Shown here one piece after another: positions 47,241-58,698 of a DNA stretch of 64,000 nt. Below the pieces are notes generated by a model. That model had not been told where the DNA came from and made no database searches. It saw only the letters and a program-made list of their open reading frames with translations. Positions within the stretch are counted from its first letter, which is position 1, and each line of letters begins with the position of its first letter. Origin of the DNA: Gaeumannomyces sp. JS-464. Taxonomy: Eukaryota; Ascomycota; Sordariomycetes; Magnaporthales; Magnaporthaceae. Position numbers and translations under genes: made by a program. The DNA lies in NCBI GenBank assembly GCA_002197995.1, contig NGZR01000002.1:5394001-5458000 (forward strand). Reading direction: 5' to 3'.

Positions 47241-49238
47241 GGTGGGCGAGTCTGGGAAGATGTACAGGTACAAGAGTTTACAAAGGGATGTATAGGGAAA
47301 AGAAAGGGGGTGCGGCGCCGGCAGCTGTGGCGACCGATGAGAAGTAGATCGTGAGGGATCAGTAAGGTTTCACAGCAACCGGGAGGGAAAGGGATCTCGG
47401 AACTAGCGAGATGGAAGATCGAGGGACGGTAAACGTGGGACGGCGGAGCAGTTATGGTGGGGGAAGATTACGAGGCCACTCGGGAGAGCGGCTCTGGGAC
47501 GAAAGAAAAGGCGATGGAAGGGGAGGGTCTCCCACTTATCAAGTAATCGCGCCGAACTCTCGGGCAGGAGGAAAGGGGGCATGACGATGGCTTGACCGCA
47601 GAGCCAAAAAGGTGCCCCGCATGGAGGCAGCTACGCGACGAGGGATGCGGCTATTGAAGGCAGCCGGTGCTCCAATCAAAGAAAGGCTTTGTCTACTGGA
47701 AGCAGCCGAAAGGGGGACCCCCTCGAACGGCCTAGTCAGGTACCTGTGCCAGCATGGAGAGGCAGGTCCTCGCGTGGGACTCGGCGATTGGGGGGGCGGC
47801 AGAGCTCGTCTCCGGACGAAGAGGATTTCCCGGGATGACGTACAGAGCCGTCCCCACCCGACCGGTGTGGCCAAGAGCCTGGACTTCGGCAATGGCCCGA
47901 GCCCAGCTCTCCTATCGCCCGCCGTCCGTCGGATAAGATGCGAGGCGGGAGTAGTCTGGAAAGGGTATTTCCGCTTATTGACTGGCGGGTAGGTCGGTTG
48001 GGAAAGATACCAAGCCAGTCAATAAGTACCGATTTAGGCACCTACCTATAATTGAACAGATGGCCATCTGATCAGACGTGGCGCTCTCCGCCTTCATCAA
48101 AGACAGGAAAGAAACTGAGCACGTGCCCCTGAGATGCTTGGCGTGGCTCCTCTCTGGGTACGAACATGGAGGCGGTCGACATGCACCCATGGCTGTGGCG
48201 TGTAGGTAAGAGAAACCGCGTGACGCTCCGTTCGTGGGCTGTCGGTGTAGCAAAGGTCCACCGATGGGTGAGTGTTGAGGAGCACAGGAGGCACCAGCGT
48301 GTGAGCAGCGGGCACAGCAAATTGGACATGTTCTTGGAGGGTCGAGATGCGGGTTGAAGCGTCCGCGTGTGCGGAGCGTCACGAAAATAAATTGAGAAAA
48401 CGCGTCAAGCATGGGCAGCCGTGGCAGGCAAGGACGCAACGCATCCAGCCGGGCAAGCAGCTCGCCCAACTGCTCAATACAGCCGACCGAATTCCCGACC
48501 CGACCATTGAAGGTTCCAGGCCGGCCGTTGAGACCCTGCTTGCCTGCCCCACCCGCCAGCAGACGCACAGACCATCCCAAAGGAGAGGCAGGTCAGAGGG
48601 ATGGAGCGCTGGATCTCAATGTTGCCGGAACGGACCTCGGCATGTGGCCTTGGTCTGGGGAATTTGCATGACGGTGGGAACGCCGAAACGTCAGCCCCTG
48701 GGTTGGTGGTGTTGACGCCCGCGATGCGCGCAGCAGCGGCAGCAGGGCGCTCTGCCCTGACATGACATGACGTGCCAGAGGTAGAGCATTCCATCCAGCA
48801 ACCTGGCTTCTGCTGCGTTTCTTAGTCGATCAAGTGTCTTGTAATTGAGGGATTTCAACCAAGCAAAACCCTTCCCTTAGACCTTCTCCCTCAAGTATCC
48901 AATCCAATTTTGGCTGGAGGGGTAAACGGCCGAGCTCCCCTGATTGCGACAGCCCAGTACGACATACCCCGTAGCAGCGACATGCATGTGCTCCTAGCCT
49001 TGGCACTCGATTGATCCATCACTCCATCTCCAGTCCTATCCATCGGAACGCTCCAACCGACGCTTGCTCTTGCGCAACCGAGGAGAAAAGCCGCCCACGA
49101 CAGCTTCCAACCACCACACGCGACGACAGCCGCCCTCTATATCCCACAAAGCGCGACGCACCTCCAAGTTTCGTATACGTACCTACCTACCTCTATATAC
49201 CAACAACGGAAAGCCTCATACTCACGATCGTCGCCATC
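47241..49238. promoter_or_regulatory. Shared ~2-kb region between divergent FBP1 and PEX11
   Basis: No gene is supported inside. It separates two genes transcribed away from each other and so holds both promoters. Notable elements are GTGGGG at 47457, the inverted repeat at 47974-48026, GCACCTACCTA near 48040 and TACCTACCTACC near 49180 close to the PEX11 start. Confidence 0.55.
47974..48026. repeat. Perfect 13-bp inverted repeat
   Basis: CTTATTGACTGGC at 47974-47986 is the exact reverse complement of GCCAGTCAATAAG at 48014-48026, with a 27-base spacer. It lies in the FBP1-PEX11 intergenic region, about 0.73 kb upstream of FBP1. It could be a binding-site pair or the ends of a tiny element remnant. 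Confidence 0.85.
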
Positions 49239-50032
49239 ATGGTTGCCGACGCGCTCATCTACCACCCTTCGGTGTCGCACTACCTCAAGTTCGTCGCGAC
49301 GACGGTCGGCCGCGACAAGCTGCTGCGCACCATCCAGTACTTTGCGCGCTTCTACGCCTGGTACCTGCTGCGCACCAACGGCACCCCGGGGGCCGTCGCG
49401 CCCTGGGACGCCCTCAAGAAGCAGTTCGGCCTGGTGCGCAAGGTCATGCGCGTCGGCAAGAACGTCGAGCACCTGCGCGCCGCCGCCGTCGCCGCCGACG
49501 CAAAGGCCACCGACCCTGTCGTCCGCTACACCTCGGTCGGCCGCCAGCTCGGCTACGCCGGCTACCTGACCTTCGACATGGCCACCGTCCTCGACGCCGC
49601 CGGCGTCCGCCGCTCCGCCAGCACCGCCCGCCTCCAGCGCGAGGCCTACCGCTTCTGGGCCATGGGCCTGCTCTGCAGCGTCTCGGCCCAGCTCTACGCC
49701 CTCTACCGCCTCAAGGAGCGCGAGGCCCGGGTCGACCGCAAGGAGGGCGAGGGCGTCGTCGAGGGAAAGAGGATCGCCCTGTTAGTTTCCCCCACCCGAT
49801 CTGACCTTTGCCTCAAATACCCGCCGCGGGAGAATCACCCATGCTGACAACTGCTGTCTCTCAATTTAGCGAGAGGACCGCTGCCCGGACGCAGCTCGTC
49901 TCCGACCTGTGCGACCTGACCATCCCCTTCTCGGCCCTTGGCTGGATCGGCTTCGACGACGGCATCGTCGGCATCGCGGGTACCGTCAGCAGCATTCTGG
50001 GCGTCATTGCGCAGTGGAAGAAGACTGCGTAA
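49239..50032 (+). CDS. PEX11: PEX11 peroxisomal membrane protein
   Basis: Exons 49239-49780 and 49870-50032 join in frame to 234 aa, the usual length. The N-terminus VADALIYHPSVSHYLKFVATTVGRDKLLRTIQYFARF is typical of Pex11 and contains the amphipathic helix that remodels the peroxisomal membrane. LRTNG, FGLVRKVMRVGKNVEHL and the C-terminal LCDLTIPFSALGW, GIVGIAGTVSSILG complete the family pattern. Pex11 elongates and divides peroxisomes and is usually induced by fatty acids. It is divergent from FBP1 across 2 kb; both serve growth on lipids or other gluconeogenic carbon, so joint regulation is plausible but unproven. Codon use is strongly C/G-ending. Confidence 0.93.
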
Positions 50033-50596
50033 GCCGAGCGGGCGAGCGCGCACCTTTCCGCCCACACAGACACCGGCTCAAAAGCTAGCCTCGACCTTGG
50101 AAAACTCGGAGAAATATCAGGACCGACGTTTGGGATAATGGGGTTTCGAGGAGGCTAAAATGATTTCCGGGCAGGTTTGGTTATGGCGGATTCTTTGTCT
50201 TTCGGCTTTGCAGGTTCTTGCGCTGCTGGTCTCGTCTTTCTTATTTCTGCCATCTCTCCTGCATCCCTTTCCCTGCATCGACCAGGGACGGGTGCTACTG
50301 ACGGCAAATTCGCGAGCATGTACAACGTGTAAACTGATTTCCTTTGTGATGCAGATTCCCAGCTTGAGGTCATGACGCCGGTGTCTCTTGTATTTAGTGC
50401 TTCTATCTCCTTTTCTGGGCGAACCGGCGTTTTACTTCCCTTCTTAATCCCATCTTTCTTTCTCTCGATGAGATCTCTCCCTCTTTTTGTCTCCTCTTCT
50501 AACATTGGCTCTCCCATCATCCCCACCACCTTGAGGTCTCACAACGCAGTCCATCAGATAAGCTCCAATACCGCATCTCCCGGCCAAACAGTCCCG
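50033..50596. other. Convergent 3' region between PEX11 and the MFS gene
   Basis: About 560 bases with T/C-rich 3' UTR-like sequence and no gene. Confidence 0.5.
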
Positions 50597-52838
50597 TCAA
50601 TCCTCCTCGATTTGGATCTGTCGGTGGGTCTCTAGGCTATAGCACGCAAACGGGCTGCGCTGCCGGAGCCGCCTGCTGAAGCGGATAAAAACCCACGGGG
50701 CGACGCAGAAGAGCGCCGAAAAGGCCGCCAGTATCGACCCAGCCACGTTGGCTCCGGGGCCGCGCGGGCCGTACAGCTCGTGCGCGATCAGCGGCATCAG
50801 GCCGGAAACGATGGCGCGAACGAAGGCGAGGCCCGCAAAGGCCGAGGCGCTATACAGCAAATACGCGTCCGAAAGATACGCGCTTAGCGTGTACGCCAGC
50901 TCGTTAACCGCGAACCCGACGAGCACCAGCGCCGCCGTCGACGCCGCCCAGTGCAGGCCCTGGACCAGCGGCGGGATCGTCCACGAGAACCAGGCTAGGC
51001 CGACGGTTAGGGCTGGTGCCGCGATGGTGAAGCCCATGATTTTATCCTCGCTGCATTTTAAAAAAGTGGTTTCCTGTCAGCCTTTGCTGGTTCAACCTGC
51101 TATTCTCAGCCTGAGAGTGGAGAGACGTCAAGATTAAGGGACGCGGGGGCTTTGGAGGGCAAACGCACGGCTCGATGTGCTCCCCTTTGCGCCGCCTGGC
51201 CTTGACGACGCTCATATCCCACAAGCGCGGGAAGAATGTGAACAAGACGCCAACGGCAATGGCGAGAAACGGCAACGATGCCTCCGTCTCGCTCAGCCCC
51301 ATAGTCATATAAATGCCCAGCAAACACTCGGCGAAGAGGTAGATGATACCCCACGAGACGGCCGAGATTATTGCGACCATTATCACCAGCGGCTCCGTCA
51401 GCAGGATGCGCACCGGCCTGACCACGACGGCTTCGAGGAGCGCTCTGCCGTCAGGGGTAGAGTCCGGGTTGGACCAATGCAGGTTGCGGATTCCCCTTTC
51501 CTTCTCTAGCCGGCGGATTTTGCGTCCTAGCAATCTTGCAGCAGGTATGACACGCAAGTCAGCCAAGCCTCGATGTACGGCAGACATTTATGGAGGGACC
51601 AAGCCGGAATCATCGTCTCACATGCTCGGCCGACTCTCCCGGACCCAGAGCAGGGCCACAAACAGCACGGCGGTGACGACGGCGGCGCTGCGGAAAACCC
51701 AGCGCCAGCCCGCGGCGGCCGAGATGTAGGCGGCGTATATGGGGCCAAAGCACAGGCCCGCCGTCGTGCCGGCGTTCCACAGCACCACGACCCAGACGCG
51801 GCGGCGGGCGTTGAACATGTCCTCGACGCTCCCGGCCACCACGACGCTGGGCGCGGCCGAGGCCAGGCCGGTGACGAACCGGCCCGTGTAGACGGCGGCC
51901 GCGGCGCCGGGCCCGGGGGTCGCGTCGCCTGGGCCGCCGGCCGTCACGACCAGGCAGAAGAGGCTAAAGGCCGCGCACGAGGCCAGGTAGGGCCATTTTC
52001 GGCCGACGATCTCGGAAAAGGGCGGGATGAGGCAGCCGCCGATGGCCTGGCCTAGTTGGTACCTTTTTTGGACACTCGGTCAGTTGAATGCGAGATGCGG
52101 CAGGTGGGTGTGTATCCTCGCTGATGTCATCAGGGGCGCTCGTTTTGACTGGCTGGCTGGGTTGTCGATCGCACTTCTAGCTCGGACTTTTAGCGGCGAG
52201 ATTTGCCGCCAGACTGTTCCCCGTCTCGGGTAATTTGGAACGGTATGGAGCTAAGGCTACCTAGGTAGGTGCTTGTCTTACATGAAGGTGAAGGCGATGA
52301 GCGACTGCCTTGGCCCAAAGCCGTACTCGGCGGCCGCGCGGTCCGCTACGGAGGCCTAGAGATAGCATGGGGAGCCGTTGGTCAGCGTGTTGTCTGTTTC
52401 TTCTTCTTTTTCTTTGTCACGGTTATTGAAATCCTAGTGGCTGGGACTGACTCCTGTGGTACTGATGACCGTTCTGCAGGCAAGGACATCAGCCATCACG
52501 AGTTATTCCTCATCATTTTTGGGTGGTCAGCAAACGAATAATGATGGCCGTTCCTCTTGGCAGGAGCGGAGTGCTCACGTATAAAACTCCAGCAGGATGA
52601 TTATCGTTGTATCAAACGTCTTCCTCGCCGTCGACCAGTTCCGCGGGTGGTCGGGGCTGTCGGGCTTCCAGCAGACTGTCCCGTCTTGCTTCGTTGTCAG
52701 TCCATATTCTGCGAGCACGGCGTCGCTGGTTTCTCTGTGGGGTACAGCCACGGAAGCTCGAGTGGGAATCTTCTGGTTCTCGTCCGCCTGCACGTCGGCC
52801 GCCTCCTCAGAGGAAGAAGATTCGTTTGGGTCGCCCAT
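50597..52838 (-). CDS. MFS drug/polyamine:H+ antiporter (DHA1-type)
   Basis: Six exons on the minus strand: 52838-52579, 52473-52452 (22 nt), 52355-52282, 52062-51622, 51534-51169 and 51050-50597; 538 aa in perfect frame. The acidic N-terminus leads to SPDHPRNWSTARK, the usual DHA1 start. The micro-exon supplies TVISTTG of TM1. YQLGQAIGGCLIPPFSEIVGRKWPY carries the TM2-loop signature; GRFVTGLASAAPSVV and WVVVLWNAGTTAGLCFGP (antiporter motif C position) follow, then WRWVF, an inner basic loop and TM7-12. The usual role is proton-coupled efflux of drugs, polyamines or metabolites at the plasma membrane. It is divergent from the threonine aldolase gene across 765 bases. The ATG at 52838 (MGDPNESSS) is the first good start. 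Substrate unknown. Confidence 0.88.
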
Positions 52839-53602
52839 TGCGAGTTCTGGCGCACCGCCGATGCCGAGAGTTGAGAGTTGTAGCAGTCGAGAAGACGCAG
52901 CGCGCACGACTATTACTGTATAAATGATATATAGACATGCTCGCCAAGCCCATGGCTCCGACTTTTTTGGGGGCCGATGGCATGGTCCTCGGCGCCCATA
53001 TTGGAAGTCACTCCTGTTATCGACATATGCTCCGGATATATTGAGTGGCCATGCTGCTGGTACGCGCTGGTAGTGAACGGCCAGTGATGGGTCCTACGTT
53101 CATCCTCAAACAAGCTCCGTAGGCAGACAGCCCCTGACGGTCTAACAGCGGTGTCGTACTTGCATCTTGGCGCCGTGCAGCGGATTCAATAGTTTAGCAC
53201 GACGCAGTCAGCACTAAGACCCCAGCCTTGGGTAGCAATGACGGAGCGAAGCAGTGTTGGCCGTCCCTGACCCCCAGTCCGCGCCAATCCATTGGGCAGT
53301 TCTCTCAAGGAAGACCTCGCTACTGACGGAGAAGATCACGAAGGATCCAGGCCCTTACCTCAAACGTGGAGCTGTGTAAATCCGCTGTTCATGGACGGTT
53401 ATAGTCTTCCAGTGTAGCGGCTCCTCGGGAGCCAGGGACGAGGGATACTTTGACTGCCTGGCCGGGGGATATGTTCCATGACTGTTCTTCGACGAACCGT
53501 CGAAGCAGGTGGAATTCCGGCTAGGGCTCTCCTAACGCTGTTTGATAACCGCTCCTGGGACGCCACAAAAGAGGTAGGTATCTGACCAACGGAGCAAAAC
53601 AC
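52839..53602. promoter_or_regulatory. Shared promoter region, MFS exporter and threonine aldolase
   Basis: 765 bases between two divergent genes. No gene or striking motif is visible; short frames inside have no support. Confidence 0.5.
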
Positions 53603-54976
53603 ATGCAGCCAACTCTATTTGGATTTGAACCAAAGCACCCTAATTTATCTGCTGTGAACACTATGAGCACAATCGGCGACAGTCAGAAAGCAAGCCCTGC
53701 GCCGGTAGCAACGCAGCCGCTAAACTGGGGCTGCCCTGAGAAGACGGGAGCGGCATTCGACCTGAGAAGTAGGTTCAAGAACGGGCTATAAAGGTTGCTA
53801 AACACGTTGCTGACCGTCCCAAGGCGATGTTGTCACGACGCCGTCAGCCGGCATGCTCGAGGCAATAGCACAGTCGACCCTCAATGACGATGTCTATGGA
53901 GAAGATGCCACCACGAGCGATTTCGAGCGCCAGATGGCCAGCCTGTGTGGCCACGAGGGGGCAGCCTTTGTTATCAGCGGAACCATGGCAAACCAGCTTG
54001 CGCTGCGGGCCCTGCTACATCAACCGCCGTGAGTATTTGGGTATATTTCTCTTTTGACTTCTGCCCCTCTTCCCGCTGTCAGTGAGGATACAGCAAGAGA
54101 GTGAGTACGACTACTAAGACCGACAAACCTACCAGTCATGCCATTCTCGCCGACGCACACTCGCACATCATTCACTTCGAGGCAGGCGGCGTGGCCCACC
54201 TGTCGGGCGCCATGGTGCAGGCCATCCGGCCGCTGAACAGGCGGCACCTGACGGTCGAGGACCTTGAGAAGCACGCGGTCCTGACCGGCGACGTGCACAA
54301 GTGCCCGACGCGCGTCGTCAGCATCGAGAACACGGCGTCCGGGGCGGTCGTGCCGCTGGCCGAGGTGCGGCGCCTGCACGCGTGGACGGGCCGGCGCGGC
54401 CTGGCACTGCACGTCGACGGCGCGCGCCTCTGGGAGGCCGTCGCGGCGGGGGCGGGCGACCTGCGCGAGCTCGCGTCCTGCTGCCACGCCCTCTCGCTCG
54501 ACTTTAGCAAGAACCTGGGCGCGCCCATGGGCGCAATGGTGCTGGGGTCGGCCGGGATGATCGCCAGGCTCAAGCGCCTGCGCAAGAGCGTGGGCGGGGG
54601 TATGCGCCAGGCCGGAGTGCTCGCCGCCGCGGCGAGGCGGGCCGTCGCCGAGAACTTTGGGCCGGGTCTGACGGACACGCGAGGCGTCATCGGGCGCAGC
54701 CACGAGGTGGCGAGGACTATCGGCGGCATGTGGACGTCCAGGGGCGGACGCCTGCTAAGGGACGTGGAAACGAATATGGTATGGCTGGATTTGAAGAAGG
54801 CTGGGGTTTCGGTTGTAGAGTGGAACGAGGCCGGGCGGAGGCACGGGCTAAAGCTCGACGGGAAGAGGATAGTTGTGCATCACCAGCTGTCTGGTACTGC
54901 TGTTGCTAAGCTAGCCGAGGCCATGGACGAGGTATTGCGGCTGAAAGGAGCTAGGAACATCATCGCCCACCTATGA
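53603..54976 (+). CDS. Threonine aldolase family PLP enzyme (GLY1-like)
   Basis: Exons 53603-53768, 53824-54028 and 54136-54976 join in frame to 403 aa. The family N-terminus FDLRSDVVTTPSAGML is assembled across intron 1. Next come DDVYGEDATTSDFE, FVISGTMANQLAL, HIIHFEAGG (the PLP-stacking His region), IENTASGAVVPL, LHVDGARLWEA (the aspartate that contacts PLP) and SLDFSKNLGAPMG with the PLP-binding lysine. The family cleaves L-threonine or L-allo-threonine to glycine and acetaldehyde. SLDFSKNLG differs from the more common SxCLSKGLG, so a variant substrate is possible. Alternative start ATG at 53663. A divergent neighbour encodes an exporter, a pairing seen in secondary-metabolite loci, but no synthase is present here. 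Confidence 0.88.
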
Positions 54977-55500
54977 GATCGAGAGTGAAATGGTATAGCC
55001 ATGTTAGAATATCAGAAAGAAAGAACAAGAAAAAAAAGAGAATTCCAAGTCTGAAGGCCGTCAATGGCAGATATGGTCCCGACCTCGAATACCGGCCGAG
55101 TACACACTATGTACTGCCCAAATATCCTGGCCGTCGGGCTGCTCCCCCTCCTCGCGGTATGGAAACTGTTCCAGATTTGATCCTAGTCCATGTGCTTCCC
55201 ATAATATGGAAGCTTACCATATCGGAAGTTAAGCAGCTTGGAACGTCTTCTCGCCCCATCCATACACCCTATTAAGCCTCCTGGCAAAGATCGGAACCAA
55301 GTGTCCTCCGATCTGAGACTGATGCGGGTGATGAAGAGTAAGGGACTTCTTGACGCCTAGCGTCTCAGGCGGAAGGAAAGCGTATACGCTGGCCCCCCTT
55401 GAGGACAACGGAGAAACCCACATCCACCATGGCGCCCGTGAAGGCCGTCCATAAGACTGATCCTCGTGATTGTGGCTTATTTAAGAGGGCCCCGAAGACT
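54977..55500. other. Intergenic, aldolase 3' end to broken gene
   Basis: About 520 bases. ATCGGAAGTTAAGCAGCTTGG near 55220 recalls a 5S rRNA fragment but does not extend. No gene is supported. Confidence 0.4.
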
Positions 55501-57406
55501 TCAGCGGCGGAAGCGGACCCACTGAGGAATTGCGGTGGAGGATTGTCGATGGACGGCGCCTTGTCCAAATTGCCGGCGGGGGTGGGAGGCGATCTCAAAG
55601 CCTGACGGGGGTTTCGGGCGAGCCTTCTCCTTCTCCATGCGATGCTCCAGCCGTGCCTCTGGTGGCTGCAAGGCAGACACCGGAGGAGGCACCCAGTCGG
55701 CCACCACATCGCCCTCTTTGGCCAGCTTGGCTTTGGCCTCGTGGTATCTATTCTGTAGATCCGACATTGAATCCTCGATCAGATCCTGGTAGACCAAGTT
55801 TCTCCACGACGAATTCGTCAGGCGCGGCCAGCGCATCATCGGCCATTCCAGGTTCCTCCAAGGTGCATAGGGGGTCGGCGACATTGCGCAAGTCCAGATC
55901 GTTCTTGATGCCGTTGAGCTCGACGTCCAGCTCGCGCGCCCCTAAGATGAACATTTGGCTGACCTTGCGGGACAGAGGAGGCACCGGAACAACCCGGGAG
56001 AGAGGCCGCAGGAAGTCAATGATGACGGCCAAGTTGCACAACTCCTCGTACTCCCCCGAGAACAGGCTATCGCGATCCGCAGGTGTGGCTTTACTCACGC
56101 ACATTATCTGCCATAGCTTCATCACCAAGTCGGCGGCTTCGAATGCGGTGGCTTCGGGCTGACGAAGACGCAATAGGCATTAGAGCTCAGGGTCAGACCA
56201 CCTAAGGGTGTTTGGGTCGCTCTTCATGATAATGCGAGGGTTGCCCTCGGCGTCCTTTGCTTTGGTCATGCGCTTGAGCCACTTGCGTCCGCTGAAGGTC
56301 TCAATTTTGCGCTTGAGAGATGTCTGTGCGCGAGTGTACTCCCAGTGGTAGATGTTGGAAATCTCCTGCATTATCATTGGTCAGTAGATCTTGTCATTGG
56401 GCTCGGCTTCGAGAAGGCTCAGGAGACGGCAAAGGTAGGTACAAATAGAGGCGCGCTTGACAGCGGAACGCACAGTGTCGAACAAGGCAGGGCTGATATA
56501 TCTATCTGTCAGGACGTTGATAGTGCGTTCCTTTTCGTCGGGGATGAGCTCGGCTTGGGTGATGAAGAAGCAGTGGACGGTGTGGCGGAGGAGAGACGGC
56601 TCTCTCGCGAGCGCGCCAAGGAACTTGCCGAAACGACACTCCTGCTTTCTAGCACTGGCAACGAGCTGTGGAAGGGACAAGGGCAAAGCCAGCATATCCT
56701 GGGACGGGAACATAAGCGCCCTGAAAGCGTTGATGACGACCGCGAAATTGTCGAAACCAGAGTCGTGGGGTTGGCTTGAAAGGACATTTTTCTTGGGATC
56801 CCGGTATGGGATGCCAACAACAAGGTTTTTAAGGCTTGTCAGGAGCTTCGACTGTCTCCACAAGATCAGATGGCCCAACGAATAGGGAACCAAGATACAG
56901 GCGTTAGTGGTAGTAGGAAGGCTAGAGGAACCTTGGTCGGGGTCGACAACGGTGGTTTTGCCGTAGGAACCCTTATCCTGGAGGAGGGTGTAGAGCTTGG
57001 CACGAATGGGAGGCTGAAGCCGAGGCGCGCGTTTGAGGGCGGATTTGACGATGGCATGATGCCCAGGGCCGCCATTGGGGCCCGCACTCAGCTGCTCAGG
57101 CAGAGACTTGGTGGCATGAAACTGGATAAGATCCGAGATTCTGTTGCAGCCGGGCTGGTCCGTGTTGCGGAGGCTCAGCTCGGGGAGCAAGAGTCTGAGG
57201 ACACCAAGCAAACAGTCCGCGAGATGGCGGAGAGCCGTTTCGTCATAGGTACATGTGGCCGTGACGCACTCGGCTCGCTGCTGGTGGTCGAACGGCTGCC
57301 AGATGGCCACGGTCCTGTTGGCATGTCGCTTATACTTTCGAGAGAGGTCGCCGTGCTCCTCTGTTGCCTGGCATGCTAGGTCCTCGTTGGTCCGTTCAGC
57401 GGCCAT
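55501..57406 (-). pseudogene. Fragmented unidentified gene
   Basis: Four successive minus-strand frames look like pieces of one protein: 57406-56381 (341 codons), 56377-56180, 56173-55748 and 55884-55501. They include DETALRHLADCLLGVLRLLLPEL, HHAIVKSALKRAPRLQPP, YSLGHLILWRQSKLLTSLKNLVVG, IYHWEYTRAQTSLKRKIETFSG, and MKLWQIMCVSKATPADRDSLFSGEYEELCN. The second piece can follow an intron ending ...CTGACCAATGATAATGCAG, but no phase-compatible donor was found for it, and the later joins need frame changes. The product is helical with no transmembrane segment or known domain. It may be a decayed fungal multi-copy family member or a gene with consensus errors. No function is proposed. Confidence 0.5.
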
Positions 57407-58698
57407 CTTGTGCCGGACTTTGAGCAGGCTTGCTTTCAGTCCGGGCTTGCAGACCTGGGTAGGTTACCCTGGTGCTTTTCCTGAGGTCCGAGGCCCGGGG
57501 TAGGGTGACGAGATGCTGAGCTCCATGGTAGACGAATAGGAGCCCGCTGCATCAGCGGCGTTCTAGACTCCAGGCCATAACAAACCCATTACCCGAACAC
57601 CATATGGGAAACGATATTAGCAAGGTGGGCACCGTGTGGGCACGCGTTTAATGTTTCTCGTTTCTCTGTTCAATTTTCGTTTCTATGTATAGGTATATAG
57701 GCACCTAGGTACCTACCTCTTAGTCTTCAGCTTTTTCTTCTCGTGGTAAAAATATGGCGTTGAGATCGAAAGATGCGAAAGCACAGGCTACCAGGTAGGC
57801 GTGTTTGATGTCTGAGGGCTGTGTGGGGCACATGGAGCGATTCAAGGCTTAGCGCAAACAAGCCGGCAATCTCAAAAGCTTGTCCTGTAGCCGCCTGGGC
57901 CGACGTCACGCCTCGCGCGTGCATCCGTCTTTCTCCACTAGCCTGCCTCCGCCATCATTTGGCGGTGCCCTTCGGCGAGTCCGGCCCCATGGTTCCTTCC
58001 GAGGCAGCTCCGGCCCGTTGGCCTATCAGAGAGCATCTAGGCCTTCTCGGTGACCCGACGCTGCATGCGAGCGGGTGGGGGCCTGGTCAATTATTTCCAA
58101 AAATGCAGCCCATCCCCGTCGTAGTTTGTGTGTTTGTGCGACTGCGCAGCTCCGCAGCTATGACAATCATTGTCGGCGGCCCAGGTTGACAAGCTCTTGT
58201 GGATCTGGGTTACTACGTGCCCCATACTCCAAGGTCCGGGCACGCACGAGGTAGCATCTGAATGGGCTGGCCAGAGGGACCTTATCTCGACACGAGGCAA
58301 CACCCAATTGCAGCTGTTGGCCGCAGCACATGGGGATGGGGGGGATCGGCATGACATGTCTGCCTTCCAGCCCTGGCCCTTGTTTCCCCAGTGTTCGTCA
58401 GATGCCAGGGCAACCCCCCAGATAAAACCGCAACAGCTCCCGCCGCACCTACCTCTGAGATTGCACTGCCATGATGCCCTTTGCTCTCCGTCCAGGTCCA
58501 ACCCGTCGGTCCAAGGGACCCCAAGGCCTTGTCGCATCATCTCTGCGCATCCCGCAACCCACCTAGCCGGCCTCACCGCTGCGTGGCCGCCACTCTTTTT
58601 GGCTTCGCTCTTTTCGGAGACGGTTTTCCATTCCCCCCTAAGATTGTCATCCTGCCTCCCGTACTCGCGCCCATCCCACCTGGTCCTCATCCGCGACG
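57407..58698. other. Intergenic, before the GIT1-like gene
   Basis: About 1.3 kb. GGTATATAGGCACCTAGGTACCTACCT at about 57692-57718 is a dense cluster of the recurrent TACC/GGTA element. C/T-rich leader sequence precedes 58699. No gene is supported. Confidence 0.45.

Noticed and set aside
55195..55260. 5S rRNA-like fragment (GGAAGTTAAGCAGC)
   Set aside because: Only the internal motif matches; flanking sequence does not give the 5S helices or full length. At most a relic.
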